Shown piece by piece: positions 36,401-44,158 of a DNA stretch of 58,516 nucleotides. This DNA is from an uncultured Pirellulaceae bacterium (GTDB taxonomy: Bacteria; Planctomycetota; Planctomycetia; Pirellulales; Pirellulaceae). A program made the translations under genes and the position numbers. The stretch spans positions 1 through 58,516 of the forward strand of contig CALCJM010000126.1 in assembly GCA_937967505.1 (NCBI GenBank). The letters run 5' to 3'. Numbering within the stretch: position 1 is the first letter of the stretch; each line of letters starts with the position of its first letter. A model generated the notes under the pieces. It saw nothing but the letters and a program-made list of their open reading frames with translations, was not told where the DNA came from and made no database searches.

Positions 36401-37908
36401 GGAGTTTGGGCGATCCCCATCTGTGGAAACCATCGGCTCTCCTGTTGATACTGTTCCCACCGATCCTTGTGTTTGAATCCGTGTATCAGTTCGTCCAGCT
36501 CCCGGACTTGGGTTTGGGCATTCGCGCGTAGAGTTCTAGTGGGGCTGACGCCTGGTTGGCTGTTTTCAAATTCCTCACTAATTTGAAATAGCTGCTGCCA
36601 ATCGACCACCTCGCGGGCGATCAGTTCGTGATTCCGGTTTTCAAGGAAGCCCGAGATGTTTTCGCGCGCCATCATGTGGACCGCGAAAAAGACGACGGTT
36701 CCAACGGTGAAAGCAAACACTGTACTTTGCGCGACACGGTGCCACTGCTGAGCGTTCTGGCGATCGGAGCGGATCAATTTGTCACGCCCGAAAAACACCA
36801 ATACCTGAGACAATGCCGCCAAGATTGCAACGATTGTCGCAATATTGTTCAGATGCAACATTTCGCTGGTGGCAGAAGAGCGCGTATAACCGTTGCCCAG
36901 AAACACGGCGGCCGAGATCAAAAACAGCGTTGGAATACCCATAAACCCCACCTCCCGCCATCTGCGAATCCGTGCTTGCAGACGAGTGCCTGATCGACCC
37001 AACAAACGAAACGCGGCCAAGATCGCCATTACGGCCAGCCACAAAACCGTCAGGCAAACGCTCGGAAGCAAGGCGATGCCAAGTTCGTTCAGCTGGCGAA
37101 ATTCGAGGAATCGAAAATACAGCAGACGAAACTCTTCATAATCAAACGATCTCCACAACAAAGCGATCAACGTTGCGACAAAGCCAACGACTCCAACGTA
37201 CAGCATCAACCGGAAGACAAACTCAATGAAAATGGTCACATACAACTGACTCCTGCCCTGCAAATAGTTTCCTACCGTTCGCATTCGGTTGAGACTGACC
37301 TGTTGTGTGTCCGGATCGATATCAAGATCTGCAGGCCGTAATACAGGGGAGTCGATTTGAGCGGTCTGATCGTCTTGGGCATCGGCATCATGAAAGCTGG
37401 GGGACGTTACTACGCCATTCGATTCGCTGGCCGCTTCTTCGAACCGGTGCCCACGCGCCAGGAAGTTACCGGCGATGTAACCGCCACCTGAAACGACACT
37501 TAAATAGTCAACGTAGCGCAGCAAGCCGCAATGTGACAACGCAGTAATAAAACCGTCGTTGAAGGTCGCTGATCGAATACCGCCCCCTGATAGTGCGACA
37601 CCTACCAGATCCTTGGGACGTTCGAGGACGCCGGAGTCCCCCTCGCCGCCCTCATTGGCCGCGTCAGCAGTAGTTTTTCCCAAAAAAGCGACTTCCCGAC
37701 GGGCGATGACTCGCTGGTGTTCGAGTCGTGTTACATCGTGATCGGTCAGTGGCTTACGGTGACCGGGCGGCGTGGTGGCAGAACGGGTGGCGCTCATATC
37801 CCTGCGATCAGCAAGGCGGCCTGTTGTGGATGAATGGTTGGAAATGGTCATAAGACAGCTTTGCAAGAGGGTGGAAGTAGATTGATTCGAGAGATTGCGT
37901 AGAAGCAT
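33460..37908 (-). CDS. Giant patatin-like phospholipase with membrane domain inserted between catalytic motifs (A)
   Basis: The 1482-residue protein shows patatin motifs far apart. The oxyanion loop VALSGGGIRSA is at residues 104-114, the candidate nucleophile Ser140 in SVVSGGGYIAG, and the catalytic Asp914 in IADGGFADFLGV. Between them lie about five membrane helices (roughly 225-415), a loop of about 290 residues, another hydrophobic segment near 700 (WYLGFFLLTGGFGLAASSL) and a second conserved block (VSGAALTHKM). The remaining 550 residues after the Asp are helical and soluble-looking. The Lys-rich C-terminus is low complexity. ATG 37908 is used; M20 or M38 (AGGGATATG) are alternatives. 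It is homologous to the divergent gene at 38210. Predicted activity is hydrolysis of membrane lipid acyl esters; unproven. Confidence 0.82.
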   Translation of the reverse strand: MLLRNLSNQSTSTLLQSCLMTISNHSSTTGRLADRRDMSATRSATTPPGHRKPLTDHDVTRLEHQRVIARREVAFLGKTTADAANEGGEGDSGVLERPKDLVGVALSGGGIRSATFNDGFITALSHCGLLRYVDYLSVVSGGGYIAGNFLARGHRFEEAASESNGVVTSPSFHDADAQDDQTAQIDSPVLRPADLDIDPDTQQVSLNRMRTVGNYLQGRSQLYVTIFIEFVFRLMLYVGVVGFVATLIALLWRSFDYEEFRLLYFRFLEFRQLNELGIALLPSVCLTVLWLAVMAILAAFRLLGRSGTRLQARIRRWREVGFMGIPTLFLISAAVFLGNGYTRSSATSEMLHLNNIATIVAILAALSQVLVFFGRDKLIRSDRQNAQQWHRVAQSTVFAFTVGTVVFFAVHMMARENISGFLENRNHELIAREVVDWQQLFQISEEFENSQPGVSPTRTLRANAQTQVRELDELIHGFKHKDRWEQYQQESRWFPQMGIAQTPQTGKVVDHGRLLRFIAIPQAWVLANLPSPTVVSPSDGQATTPSSTPSLSAFDTQAAQAGSDKMVSMGVLLAKFRKTEHVQMDFLKVFNQQLRQVSLSKFLAERFKQATADRNLGSTDELLKGWTRKRRFKFLQRVNGLVKENQPVIRSLSPAGEEDQVADFNLDCLQLTYPNLLKPRDVISTPVVINDDQKTRVWYLGFFLLTGGFGLAASSLRFNSSGYRFYRNAIAEHFLTLPSAKKGDTKNFGNLALHEFDLTHAGMPIPLITAAELTADKATSEMVAHPFIFSPFFVGSSTHGYCRTHEYSPGNQIGSGESIQLADALCVSGAALTHKMSNNKATRLMMDFFGLNLGRRLRDPARVHQSVDQENAKRYWWGYSSRLMQLMRTCRHHWSNPGRPAPGTDSSEYRLIADGGFADFLGVKELLNRRCRLIVVSDAGVNSDEHELQALAKMLETAQRETGVRFLDLDHDRPIDFKRLDRVAKKNTVQDKENDSVAPQHYVCMRIDYPHCEEGLQDAFLVYAQMAISDDDPLEIRQIRQKFPHFPDDPTSNQFFTVDQVAAYRRLGYHIGSIICSELARWDADEIAASFEHLQELGESAATHTTAFNGESITQNEIVEDQFLGEEKGASAPDTKQLNTFLNEDKAQPLFGIVLSRLLQAYRMSCFRETIHDDDDVFAEAIWQAKQNQFPHFRRGVRTLSDFARTQLDLLKRRPSPVSANEIDRLVESTIDRWMTVWERNADIRNAYRNAVFQDVNMLDNTSESDVKRIYEDLRDLLLKELVTDHTLNTIFQKEDDVAKALLERVVLALHLAGICMACQQFHTGWLGKIFQVGGRKKLIGLLNQISRDSLELADNWAAKSAVEGSIASCCQDSIGETCPGLLEMQSCVFRSGGQNVVVSFALCLTITLRSILVPHTVAQLEWKYVADFIENFNQALEAKKRKDLEETIVTFTKTLFESRATEPAPTGKNKKKANAKKKAAK

Positions 37909-38209
37909 GACAGGCGCATGCAGGGAGACCGCGACCGGCTGAAAGTGAATTCAGATTTTGCCAGCCATGAGGACTGAGTGCAACGATTTTTTTCTTGCGG
38001 GTCACAAAAATAACTTCAGTTTCTGATAACCCTGGAAACATGTAGCAAACGGGCAGCGTGCATGTGCTGCGCGAGTTTGTGACTGCGTCCAAGTGCCAAC
38101 CTGCCCTAACGTCCGGTGTCTGTCGCCGGAATTCTTTGACAGTGCCCCGCATAGGTGATATCGTGCGTCCCTGTCTCTGTTGTCTGCCCGTCTCCCATGG
38201 TCCACAAGT
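37909..38209. promoter_or_regulatory. Divergent promoter region of the two patatin genes
   Basis: The 301-base space between the two head-to-head patatin-like genes must carry both promoters. No palindromic operator or clear -35/-10 pair is visible. The shared region suggests co-regulation. Confidence 0.4.
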
Positions 38210-41200
38210 ATGAATTCAAGGAAACACGATACGCGCGAAGCGCAGCATGAAGCACGCAAGGTTGAGTTGGAGGAAGTGATTGGGCAAGAGATTTACTCAT
38301 TCAAGGATGTGTTGCTGGATGAACTAAAGTTCGTCGATCCACAACTGGCACAACGAGAGGAATTGGCCGAAAAAAATCTGGTGGAGATTCAACAGGAGAT
38401 CCTTGCGCGCGACCATTGCGGGTTGGCGATTTCAGGTGGCGGGATTCGGAGTGCCACGTTCGCGTTGGGTGTATTGCAGGGGTTGGCGAAATCAAAGCTG
38501 TTGACGCGGTTCCAATACCTCTCCACTGTCTCAGGCGGCGGCTACATCGGCATGTTTTTCTCAAAATGGGTCAAACAACGCGGCATGGGGCACGTCGTCC
38601 GGGCACTGGCCGGTTCGGATGAATCTGATGCATCGCTCCGGCTTCACGCTCGCAACACCAATGATGCCGGCCCGATCCGGCACCTGCGTCAATACAGCAA
38701 TTATCTTGCACCTCGGCCGAGTCTGCTGTCTTACGACGGTGGCCTGCTATTGGCGATTTACCTGCGTAATTTATTGTTGAACCAATTGGTCATGCTGCTG
38801 GTTGCGATTGGTCTGTTTGTGGCAGTACGTGGCGTTGCAGAAATATACTGCCTGGCAGCGAACAGCTCACCGAGGACGCCAGCTTGGTTTTTTGTGTTGG
38901 CCGTTGGTGGTCTTTCGTTGGCAACGATTGGTATGCTGCATCAGTTTTTCAAACATTGTGATTTACGTAGGGGAGTCGCTGATGAGAGTTCTGATGAACC
39001 GGCTACCGGGACTTCCGGTGAACCGCAGAAACGACAACGGGTGCAGGCGAGAACGGGCCGCGCCAAACTTTACTGGCATGGTTCGTTGGTGACCACATTG
39101 TTGACGGCAATGGCGGTGAGCCTGTTGTTTCATGCCTCTATTGATTCGCCGGAGAAGTTCTCAAGAACTTCGATGTCCGTTGGTAAGGATGATTCATCTT
39201 CGAAATCACAGACTGCGGTTCCGCTCCAGTCACCACCTCGTAAAAAGCAGGCTGGCGAAACCCGGACGGGTGCCCAAGCTACGTTGGGGCAGGCGGCGTT
39301 GGCCTCGGCTGAGGCTGCGCGTTCCGGGAACGCTTCACGCGCAGCGCAAAATCCATTGCCTAAACGCAAGATCGACTATGGCTGTGTTGTCGCAACGTTG
39401 ATTCTTAGCACGCTGGGCTTTGGCTTGCTGGGGATTTGGGTGCGTCGAATCGAGGGGAAGTTTCCCGTCAAAAGGTTGGTGCCTGGTTTTTTGGCAGGTG
39501 CGATCAGCGGAGTCGTATTGGTACTGATTTTGACCTGGTCAACCCAAACGGTGCAAACCGGTCTGACCTTCAGCGTGCCGGCGGTGTTGCTTTCTTTTGT
39601 GCTAAGCGAGATGCTGTTTGTAGGATTTGCAGGGAAGTGGATTGACGAACTTGAACGTGAATGGTGGTCGAGTATCAATTCGAGGTTGATGTTGCTGGCG
39701 GGAGTTTGGATGTCAGTCATGTTTCTTGCAATCTACAGCCCGTGGATCTTCTTTCATATGATGTCAGCGCGAACGACTGGCGTAATTGCGTCGGTCGCCG
39801 GTGCGGGTTGGGTGGGAACGGTGTTGACCGGCCTGTTGGCCGCCTCCTCGAATCAGACGGGCTCCCGGAAAAAGATCTTCTACGAGTTGGCCGCAAAAAT
39901 AGCGCCGGCCGCGTTTGTCGTCCTGTTGCTGGCTTGTGTTTCGGTGGTCTCGGCGTGGTTGGTCTATGTAACGTATGATGCTTTTGACGATGCACAGCTG
40001 ACGGGGCCTATTTCGGAGATTTACTTCAAAGACCTCAATACCGTTACACCCCCATTGGTGTCCGAAGGTTGGCTTTCCAAAGTGACGAGCCCTGTGACAC
40101 TGTTATTTTTTTCGGCATTGAGCCTGGTTGGGGCAGCGGAATTGCTGTCTCGCAAGATCGGGTTGAACACATTTTCGCTGCACAATATGTACGCCAACCG
40201 TCTGGTAAGGTGTTATCTGGGCGCGACATCTGAAGACCGAACACCGAATGCGCTGACCAATTTTGATGCGCGCGACGACGTTGCTTTGACCAGCATTCTC
40301 CCGCAGCCGGAAGTTGATGGTGTCACAGCGCCCTTCCACATTTTTAACGGAGCCCTGAACCACAATACCCCTGCGGGGAACCTTGTCGGGGTGCCGGAAG
40401 ACTACGCCGACGAGATGCGCTACCGTGACCGCAAGGCGGAGTCGTTCGTCTTTACCCCGCGTTTTTGCGGTAGCGATTCGACATCGTATTGTAAAACCGG
40501 ATTGTTTGCCGACGGTGTCACGCTTGGAACGGCCGCTGCAGTTTCAGGGGCGGCAGTTGCACCGAACATGGGCTACCACTCGGCACCGGGAATTACTGCA
40601 TTGCTGACTGTTTTTAACTTGCGGTTGGGGGCGTGGTTTGGCAATCCAATGAACGCAGCAACACGCAACATTGTTGACCCACGAATCGGTTTGCGATTGC
40701 TGGAGTCTGAATTTCTCGGGATCACCAATGCAAAAGATGACTACGTCTACGTTTCTGACGGCGGGCATTTTGAAAACATGGGCGTGTATGAGTTGATCCG
40801 GCGTCGCTGTCGATTTATTGTTGCTGTCGATGCCGATGCGGCACCAACGGTGCGCGAAAATATTGGACGAATTGTTCGGTTGGCCCGGATGGATTTTGGA
40901 GTGCGAATTGAAATCGATGCAACGCCCATCACCCCGGACGAAAACGGTATCTCGACGGCACATCTGGTGGTGGGACGTATTCACTACGGAGATGTACACA
41001 AACCCGCGCGGGAACAGCCTCCCCACGATCCTGATTTTTGCTATGACAACAACCAGGGGATCATCATTTGGATCTCGTTGGCGGTCACAGGAGACGAATC
41101 GGGTGACTTAAAAAACTATCGACAGATGCACGATGACTTTCCCTATCGCTCCACTGCGGATCAGTTCTTTGATGAAAACGAGTTTGAGTCGTACCGGGAA

Positions 41201-41893
41201 TTGGGCGAGCATTCTGTAGAAACGATGCTCAAGCATGTTTCTCTTGGTTCAACGACCGCACCGTGCGGTACCGCCGGTGATTTGGAGGAGCGCGCGTCAG
41301 AGGAGGTTGCCCAATGGGAGGACAAACTCAAACGCTCTTTTACATTTACACTGGAGAACACGAGAACCTCAACGGAATACGAGGAAAGCGAAAAGAAAAT
41401 GGCCTCGTTGTTGAAGCAATCGACCGCGCGTGAACTCTTTGTCAGTGTGTTTAATCGGTGGTTGGCACGGCCCGACCAGTACGATCGCGATGATGTTACA
41501 CAGAATCTCGGTTACGTGACGATCCTGGATAAATTGAGGCAGGATCCGCGACTGAGCCGGTTGGCTGCGCAAATTTACGGGGAGAAAAATGGACAGCCCG
41601 GCAGCGCACCGGTTGCTGAAGATCTGTTTGCCGAAAAAATCATGGTGGGGGAAATGATGACGTTGTTGCAAAATGCGTGGTTCTGTTTGGACCTAGAGTA
41701 CAATTTTTTGCATCCCGTTCACCGTGGCTGGTTGGGCGTATTTCGGCGATGGACTTCCACCCAAGTCTTCCAACAGCACTGGTATCGCGAATCGGACAGC
41801 GCTACTCCCGGAGTCGCGGATGACTTTAGCCCGGTGTTTCGTGAATTCGTCGAATCCATTCGGCGTATCGAATCAACTGGCGATTCATGCTGA
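38210..41893 (+). CDS. Giant patatin-like phospholipase with membrane domain inserted between catalytic motifs (B)
   Basis: From ATG 38210 (MNSRKHDTREAQ; the frame is open to TTG 38180) the protein has 1227 residues. The oxyanion loop LAISGGGIRSATF is near residue 75, the candidate nucleophile Ser108 in STVSGGGYIG, and the catalytic Asp850 in VSDGGHFENMGVYEL. About ten membrane helices occupy residues ~170-650, interrupted by a Lys/Ser-rich loop, and the conserved block AAVSGAAVAPNMGYHS precedes the Asp. After it lies a region of about 375 residues with a conserved DFPYRSTADQFFDENEFESYRELG-like stretch, matched in paralogue A by TSNQFFTVDQVAAYRRLG. This same plan in both genes shows ancient duplication. 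The substrate is unknown. Confidence 0.83.
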   Translation: MNSRKHDTREAQHEARKVELEEVIGQEIYSFKDVLLDELKFVDPQLAQREELAEKNLVEIQQEILARDHCGLAISGGGIRSATFALGVLQGLAKSKLLTRFQYLSTVSGGGYIGMFFSKWVKQRGMGHVVRALAGSDESDASLRLHARNTNDAGPIRHLRQYSNYLAPRPSLLSYDGGLLLAIYLRNLLLNQLVMLLVAIGLFVAVRGVAEIYCLAANSSPRTPAWFFVLAVGGLSLATIGMLHQFFKHCDLRRGVADESSDEPATGTSGEPQKRQRVQARTGRAKLYWHGSLVTTLLTAMAVSLLFHASIDSPEKFSRTSMSVGKDDSSSKSQTAVPLQSPPRKKQAGETRTGAQATLGQAALASAEAARSGNASRAAQNPLPKRKIDYGCVVATLILSTLGFGLLGIWVRRIEGKFPVKRLVPGFLAGAISGVVLVLILTWSTQTVQTGLTFSVPAVLLSFVLSEMLFVGFAGKWIDELEREWWSSINSRLMLLAGVWMSVMFLAIYSPWIFFHMMSARTTGVIASVAGAGWVGTVLTGLLAASSNQTGSRKKIFYELAAKIAPAAFVVLLLACVSVVSAWLVYVTYDAFDDAQLTGPISEIYFKDLNTVTPPLVSEGWLSKVTSPVTLLFFSALSLVGAAELLSRKIGLNTFSLHNMYANRLVRCYLGATSEDRTPNALTNFDARDDVALTSILPQPEVDGVTAPFHIFNGALNHNTPAGNLVGVPEDYADEMRYRDRKAESFVFTPRFCGSDSTSYCKTGLFADGVTLGTAAAVSGAAVAPNMGYHSAPGITALLTVFNLRLGAWFGNPMNAATRNIVDPRIGLRLLESEFLGITNAKDDYVYVSDGGHFENMGVYELIRRRCRFIVAVDADAAPTVRENIGRIVRLARMDFGVRIEIDATPITPDENGISTAHLVVGRIHYGDVHKPAREQPPHDPDFCYDNNQGIIIWISLAVTGDESGDLKNYRQMHDDFPYRSTADQFFDENEFESYRELGEHSVETMLKHVSLGSTTAPCGTAGDLEERASEEVAQWEDKLKRSFTFTLENTRTSTEYEESEKKMASLLKQSTARELFVSVFNRWLARPDQYDRDDVTQNLGYVTILDKLRQDPRLSRLAAQIYGEKNGQPGSAPVAEDLFAEKIMVGEMMTLLQNAWFCLDLEYNFLHPVHRGWLGVFRRWTSTQVFQQHWYRESDSATPGVADDFSPVFREFVESIRRIESTGDSC

Positions 41894-41917
41894 CTGCCGC
41901 GGGCAATACGGTGCATG

Positions 41918-42961
41918 CTATCGGCCCGGGTAGATTACGTTGCGAAATTCATTTCGAAATGGTGGTGCAGTCTGCACTGGTGTCGGTGCGGGCGCTGTGT
42001 ATCCGGACGGCGCGACATCGGGGGCAAGATTGACGCGCTGGACATCGCCCGGATCAGGCATCTGCCACATTAAATTCGGGTCGCCATAGAGGCTGTTGAT
42101 CTTGTAGTTGTCCGTTGTCACCAACATCGTGATTTCCTGGCCATTCTGGAACAGGTGCAGCTCAATTTTCTTTGGCAGGCTAATGTTGTGCCGGGGGTAA
42201 TAAACATAGTCGGTGGAATTGGTGAACGCGATCAAATGTCCCCGGTGATCGTACAGGGACTGCTGTTCGATGATGCCGCGTCTGGCATCAAAGACCGTCA
42301 CCCGGTACTGTTTGCCCAAGGCACCCGGGCGACTGCTGATCATTTGCATCCGTCCACCGGGTTGAGCGGTCGGGCGCGAATGAGATTGATAGGCGGAAAA
42401 ATCGACCAGCCCCAATGCCTCGATTAACCATTCAGGCTCTAGCGGGACGGCTTGGCGAATCTTTGATGTGGACTGGCGGAAGCCTTGGTGGCTGGCGTAC
42501 ATCAACGTTGGCGACTGGCCGGGTAAGGCAACGCGCGTCCAAATCCAGAACAGTTCGTCGTTGCTGCCAACATCGACACCCATTTCGTTCATTCCCAAAA
42601 CACCCGCTTTTAGGCGCATACGTTTGGGCCGCTCAATTTGAATAGAACCGCGCAACTTGGGAGTGCCCGTCATGGCCACCTGTATGCGGGCATCGATCTG
42701 TTTCACCTTGGCGGTGTGCTGAAGTACCCAGGTAAGAAACTGTTGTTGGTTTGGCGGAGCGTTGAAGGCCGCCGGGATGGCATTGGCGGGAGTGTTGTCT
42801 CCAAATGCGTTTCGCAACCCGCGCAACCACTGTCCGTGAGCCCGGTCGGGCGTCGCGGTGAAAAACACCCAACCGGCGACCAACAGCAGCGCGTACCAGC
42901 GACCACGGTTGCCGATCGCGGTACGCCTGACGCGATGAAACGGTTTGTTGTGATGGATCAT
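41918..42961 (-). CDS. Exported LolA/DUF2092-like protein
   Basis: The start at 42961 (MIHHNKPFHRVRRTA) is chosen because it gives a signal peptide (WYALLLVAGWVFFTA, cleavage after AHG); the frame is open to 43129, but that extension would be translated from the palindromic repeat at 43004-43106. The mature 300-residue protein has a LolA-like beta fold pattern: VKQIDARIQVAMTGTPKLRGSIQIERPKRMRLKA split by strands, NDELFWIW, YRVTVFDARRGIIEQQSLYDHRG, and LPKKIELHLFQNGQEI. Such proteins bind lipids or lipoprotein tails in the periplasm. It ends with a Pro-rich tail. It converges on patatin B. Confidence 0.7.
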   Translation of the reverse strand: MIHHNKPFHRVRRTAIGNRGRWYALLLVAGWVFFTATPDRAHGQWLRGLRNAFGDNTPANAIPAAFNAPPNQQQFLTWVLQHTAKVKQIDARIQVAMTGTPKLRGSIQIERPKRMRLKAGVLGMNEMGVDVGSNDELFWIWTRVALPGQSPTLMYASHQGFRQSTSKIRQAVPLEPEWLIEALGLVDFSAYQSHSRPTAQPGGRMQMISSRPGALGKQYRVTVFDARRGIIEQQSLYDHRGHLIAFTNSTDYVYYPRHNISLPKKIELHLFQNGQEITMLVTTDNYKINSLYGDPNLMWQMPDPGDVQRVNLAPDVAPSGYTAPAPTPVQTAPPFRNEFRNVIYPGR

Positions 42962-43003
42962 CAAGTGGATTTCTGTTGTGGGCAGAGCGGAGTTGGATAG
43001 TGC

Positions 43004-43106
43004 TTGGGCGATTGGCAGTTGAAAGCTTGCCGTTGGCGATGCTGCCAGCTTCGCTCCGACGCTCTCAGCGTCGCCAACGCATGGTAAATTCCTAACTGCC
43101 AGTCGC
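43004..43106. repeat. REPIN-like 103-bp palindromic element, copy 2
   Basis: Second copy of the 103-base unit at 22639-22741. Here the ends form a 13-bp terminal inverted repeat with one mismatch (GCGATTGGCAGTT against AACTGCCAGTCGC). The inner hairpin is GACGCT-CTC-AGCGTC, where both differing bases relative to copy 1 (GATGCT-CTC-AGCATC) change together and keep the pairing. It lies between the two minus-strand genes at 42961 and 43146, upstream of the LolA-like gene. Confidence 0.9.
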
Positions 43107-43145
43107 CTTAATGGGCTGGTTTGTTTCACGCTTCAGTCTGAGGGG

Positions 43146-43796
43146 TCAGGTGTCGTCCGGATCGATGGGGCGGTCGGAGAACAGATTTTCAGCCAGTTGT
43201 TGTTGGATGGCTTCGATTTGATCCGGATGAAGATCCGGCTCCTGTAGCCGGTATTCAACTCCTGTTTTCTTGTTGACCAAATAGAGTGCGTCTGATTCGG
43301 GATCCCCATCGATGCGCGTCAGCAGTTTCTTTTGCAATAGCAGTAGCGCCGTCACCCAAGCCGTTTCGCGCTGTTGATTTGTGCTGTCGGCGTGACCGGG
43401 TTTCAGGGCTTCAAACCAGGCGATCAACACCTGGTCCGGAGCCCAGTAGACTTTGCCGGATTCCAGATCGGGCGCGCGTTGCTTCCACCAGCCAATCAGC
43501 TGACCGTCGCCCAAATCGGCGGACTCTGGCGAATTTTCAGGGGCAGATTTGTGCCAGACGCTTGCCTTCCACGCGTCAACGCTGAAGTCACTGCGGACGG
43601 TGCCTGCGGATGTTTCGATCAGAGCCGAGTAAAAAATATCGCCAGGTCCAAAAGGTTGTTCGGATACACAGCATTTCCTCGATCCGCGTTTGACATCAAA
43701 CTGCTGCATGCGTGTCTTTCGGGAGCTTGTTTGCCAGGCTGCCGCCGTTTCCTGTTGAGGAAAGTGGGGCAAAAGGTCAGTTTCGACTGGTTTCAT
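43146..43796 (-). CDS. Planctomycete conserved hypothetical with Cys-pair motif
   Basis: The 216-residue soluble protein has a motif near residue 40, RKCCVSEQPFGPGDIFYSAL, followed by TVRSDFSVDAWKASVW. This pattern (C-x-x-[ST]-x-x-x-[FL]-xPGE-x-[FY]-YS, then R-x-D-[FY]-S-x-x-W) I associate with a small planctomycete family of unknown function. The middle contains WTALLLLQKKLL-type helices and DALYLVNKKTGVEYRL. No signal peptide or membrane segment is visible. It precedes the LolA-like gene with the palindromic repeat in between. Function is unknown. Confidence 0.65.
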   Translation of the reverse strand: MKPVETDLLPHFPQQETAAAWQTSSRKTRMQQFDVKRGSRKCCVSEQPFGPGDIFYSALIETSAGTVRSDFSVDAWKASVWHKSAPENSPESADLGDGQLIGWWKQRAPDLESGKVYWAPDQVLIAWFEALKPGHADSTNQQRETAWVTALLLLQKKLLTRIDGDPESDALYLVNKKTGVEYRLQEPDLHPDQIEAIQQQLAENLFSDRPIDPDDT

Positions 43797-44158
43797 TTGA
43801 CTAATTTGCGGATCGTAGCGAATTTGACTGTCGCCCTCAATACGCTTTGCCGATGAGTGAAATCAGTCTGGCTGTACGGGGTGTGTGGGCTGGGCTAGCA
43901 GTGTCGATTCGGTGACATCCGGCTTGGCAGAAGAAATTAAATCGTTCATAACCCACGCCCCTCTCTCTCGATTTCCTTTCCATCACCACTCGATTGATCG
44001 GCTTGGTGCCGTCACCTCATGTTTCAAGTCTGGAATTGGGAACCGGGAGGCAGTTAATTCAGGATTTTGTGTCGGCTCTTGACGTTTAGGGTCGTGTTCA
44101 CAATGACATCACCAGGTTTTTCCTCAAGAAACTCTATTGTGTACGGAGGCTTGTCCCC
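43797..44158. other. Divergent intergenic region upstream of the LEPR-XLL gene
   Basis: No gene is seen in 362 bases. The only sure signal is the GGAGG at 44145-44149, nine bases before the ATG at 44159. It should contain the promoter of the surface-protein gene; I cannot place it. Confidence 0.45.

Noticed and set aside
33460-41893. Anti-phage defence system of the CapV type (patatin effector with a nucleotide cyclase)
   Set aside because: No cyclase, sensor or other defence gene is adjacent, and the proteins are far larger than CapV effectors; the idea remains speculation.
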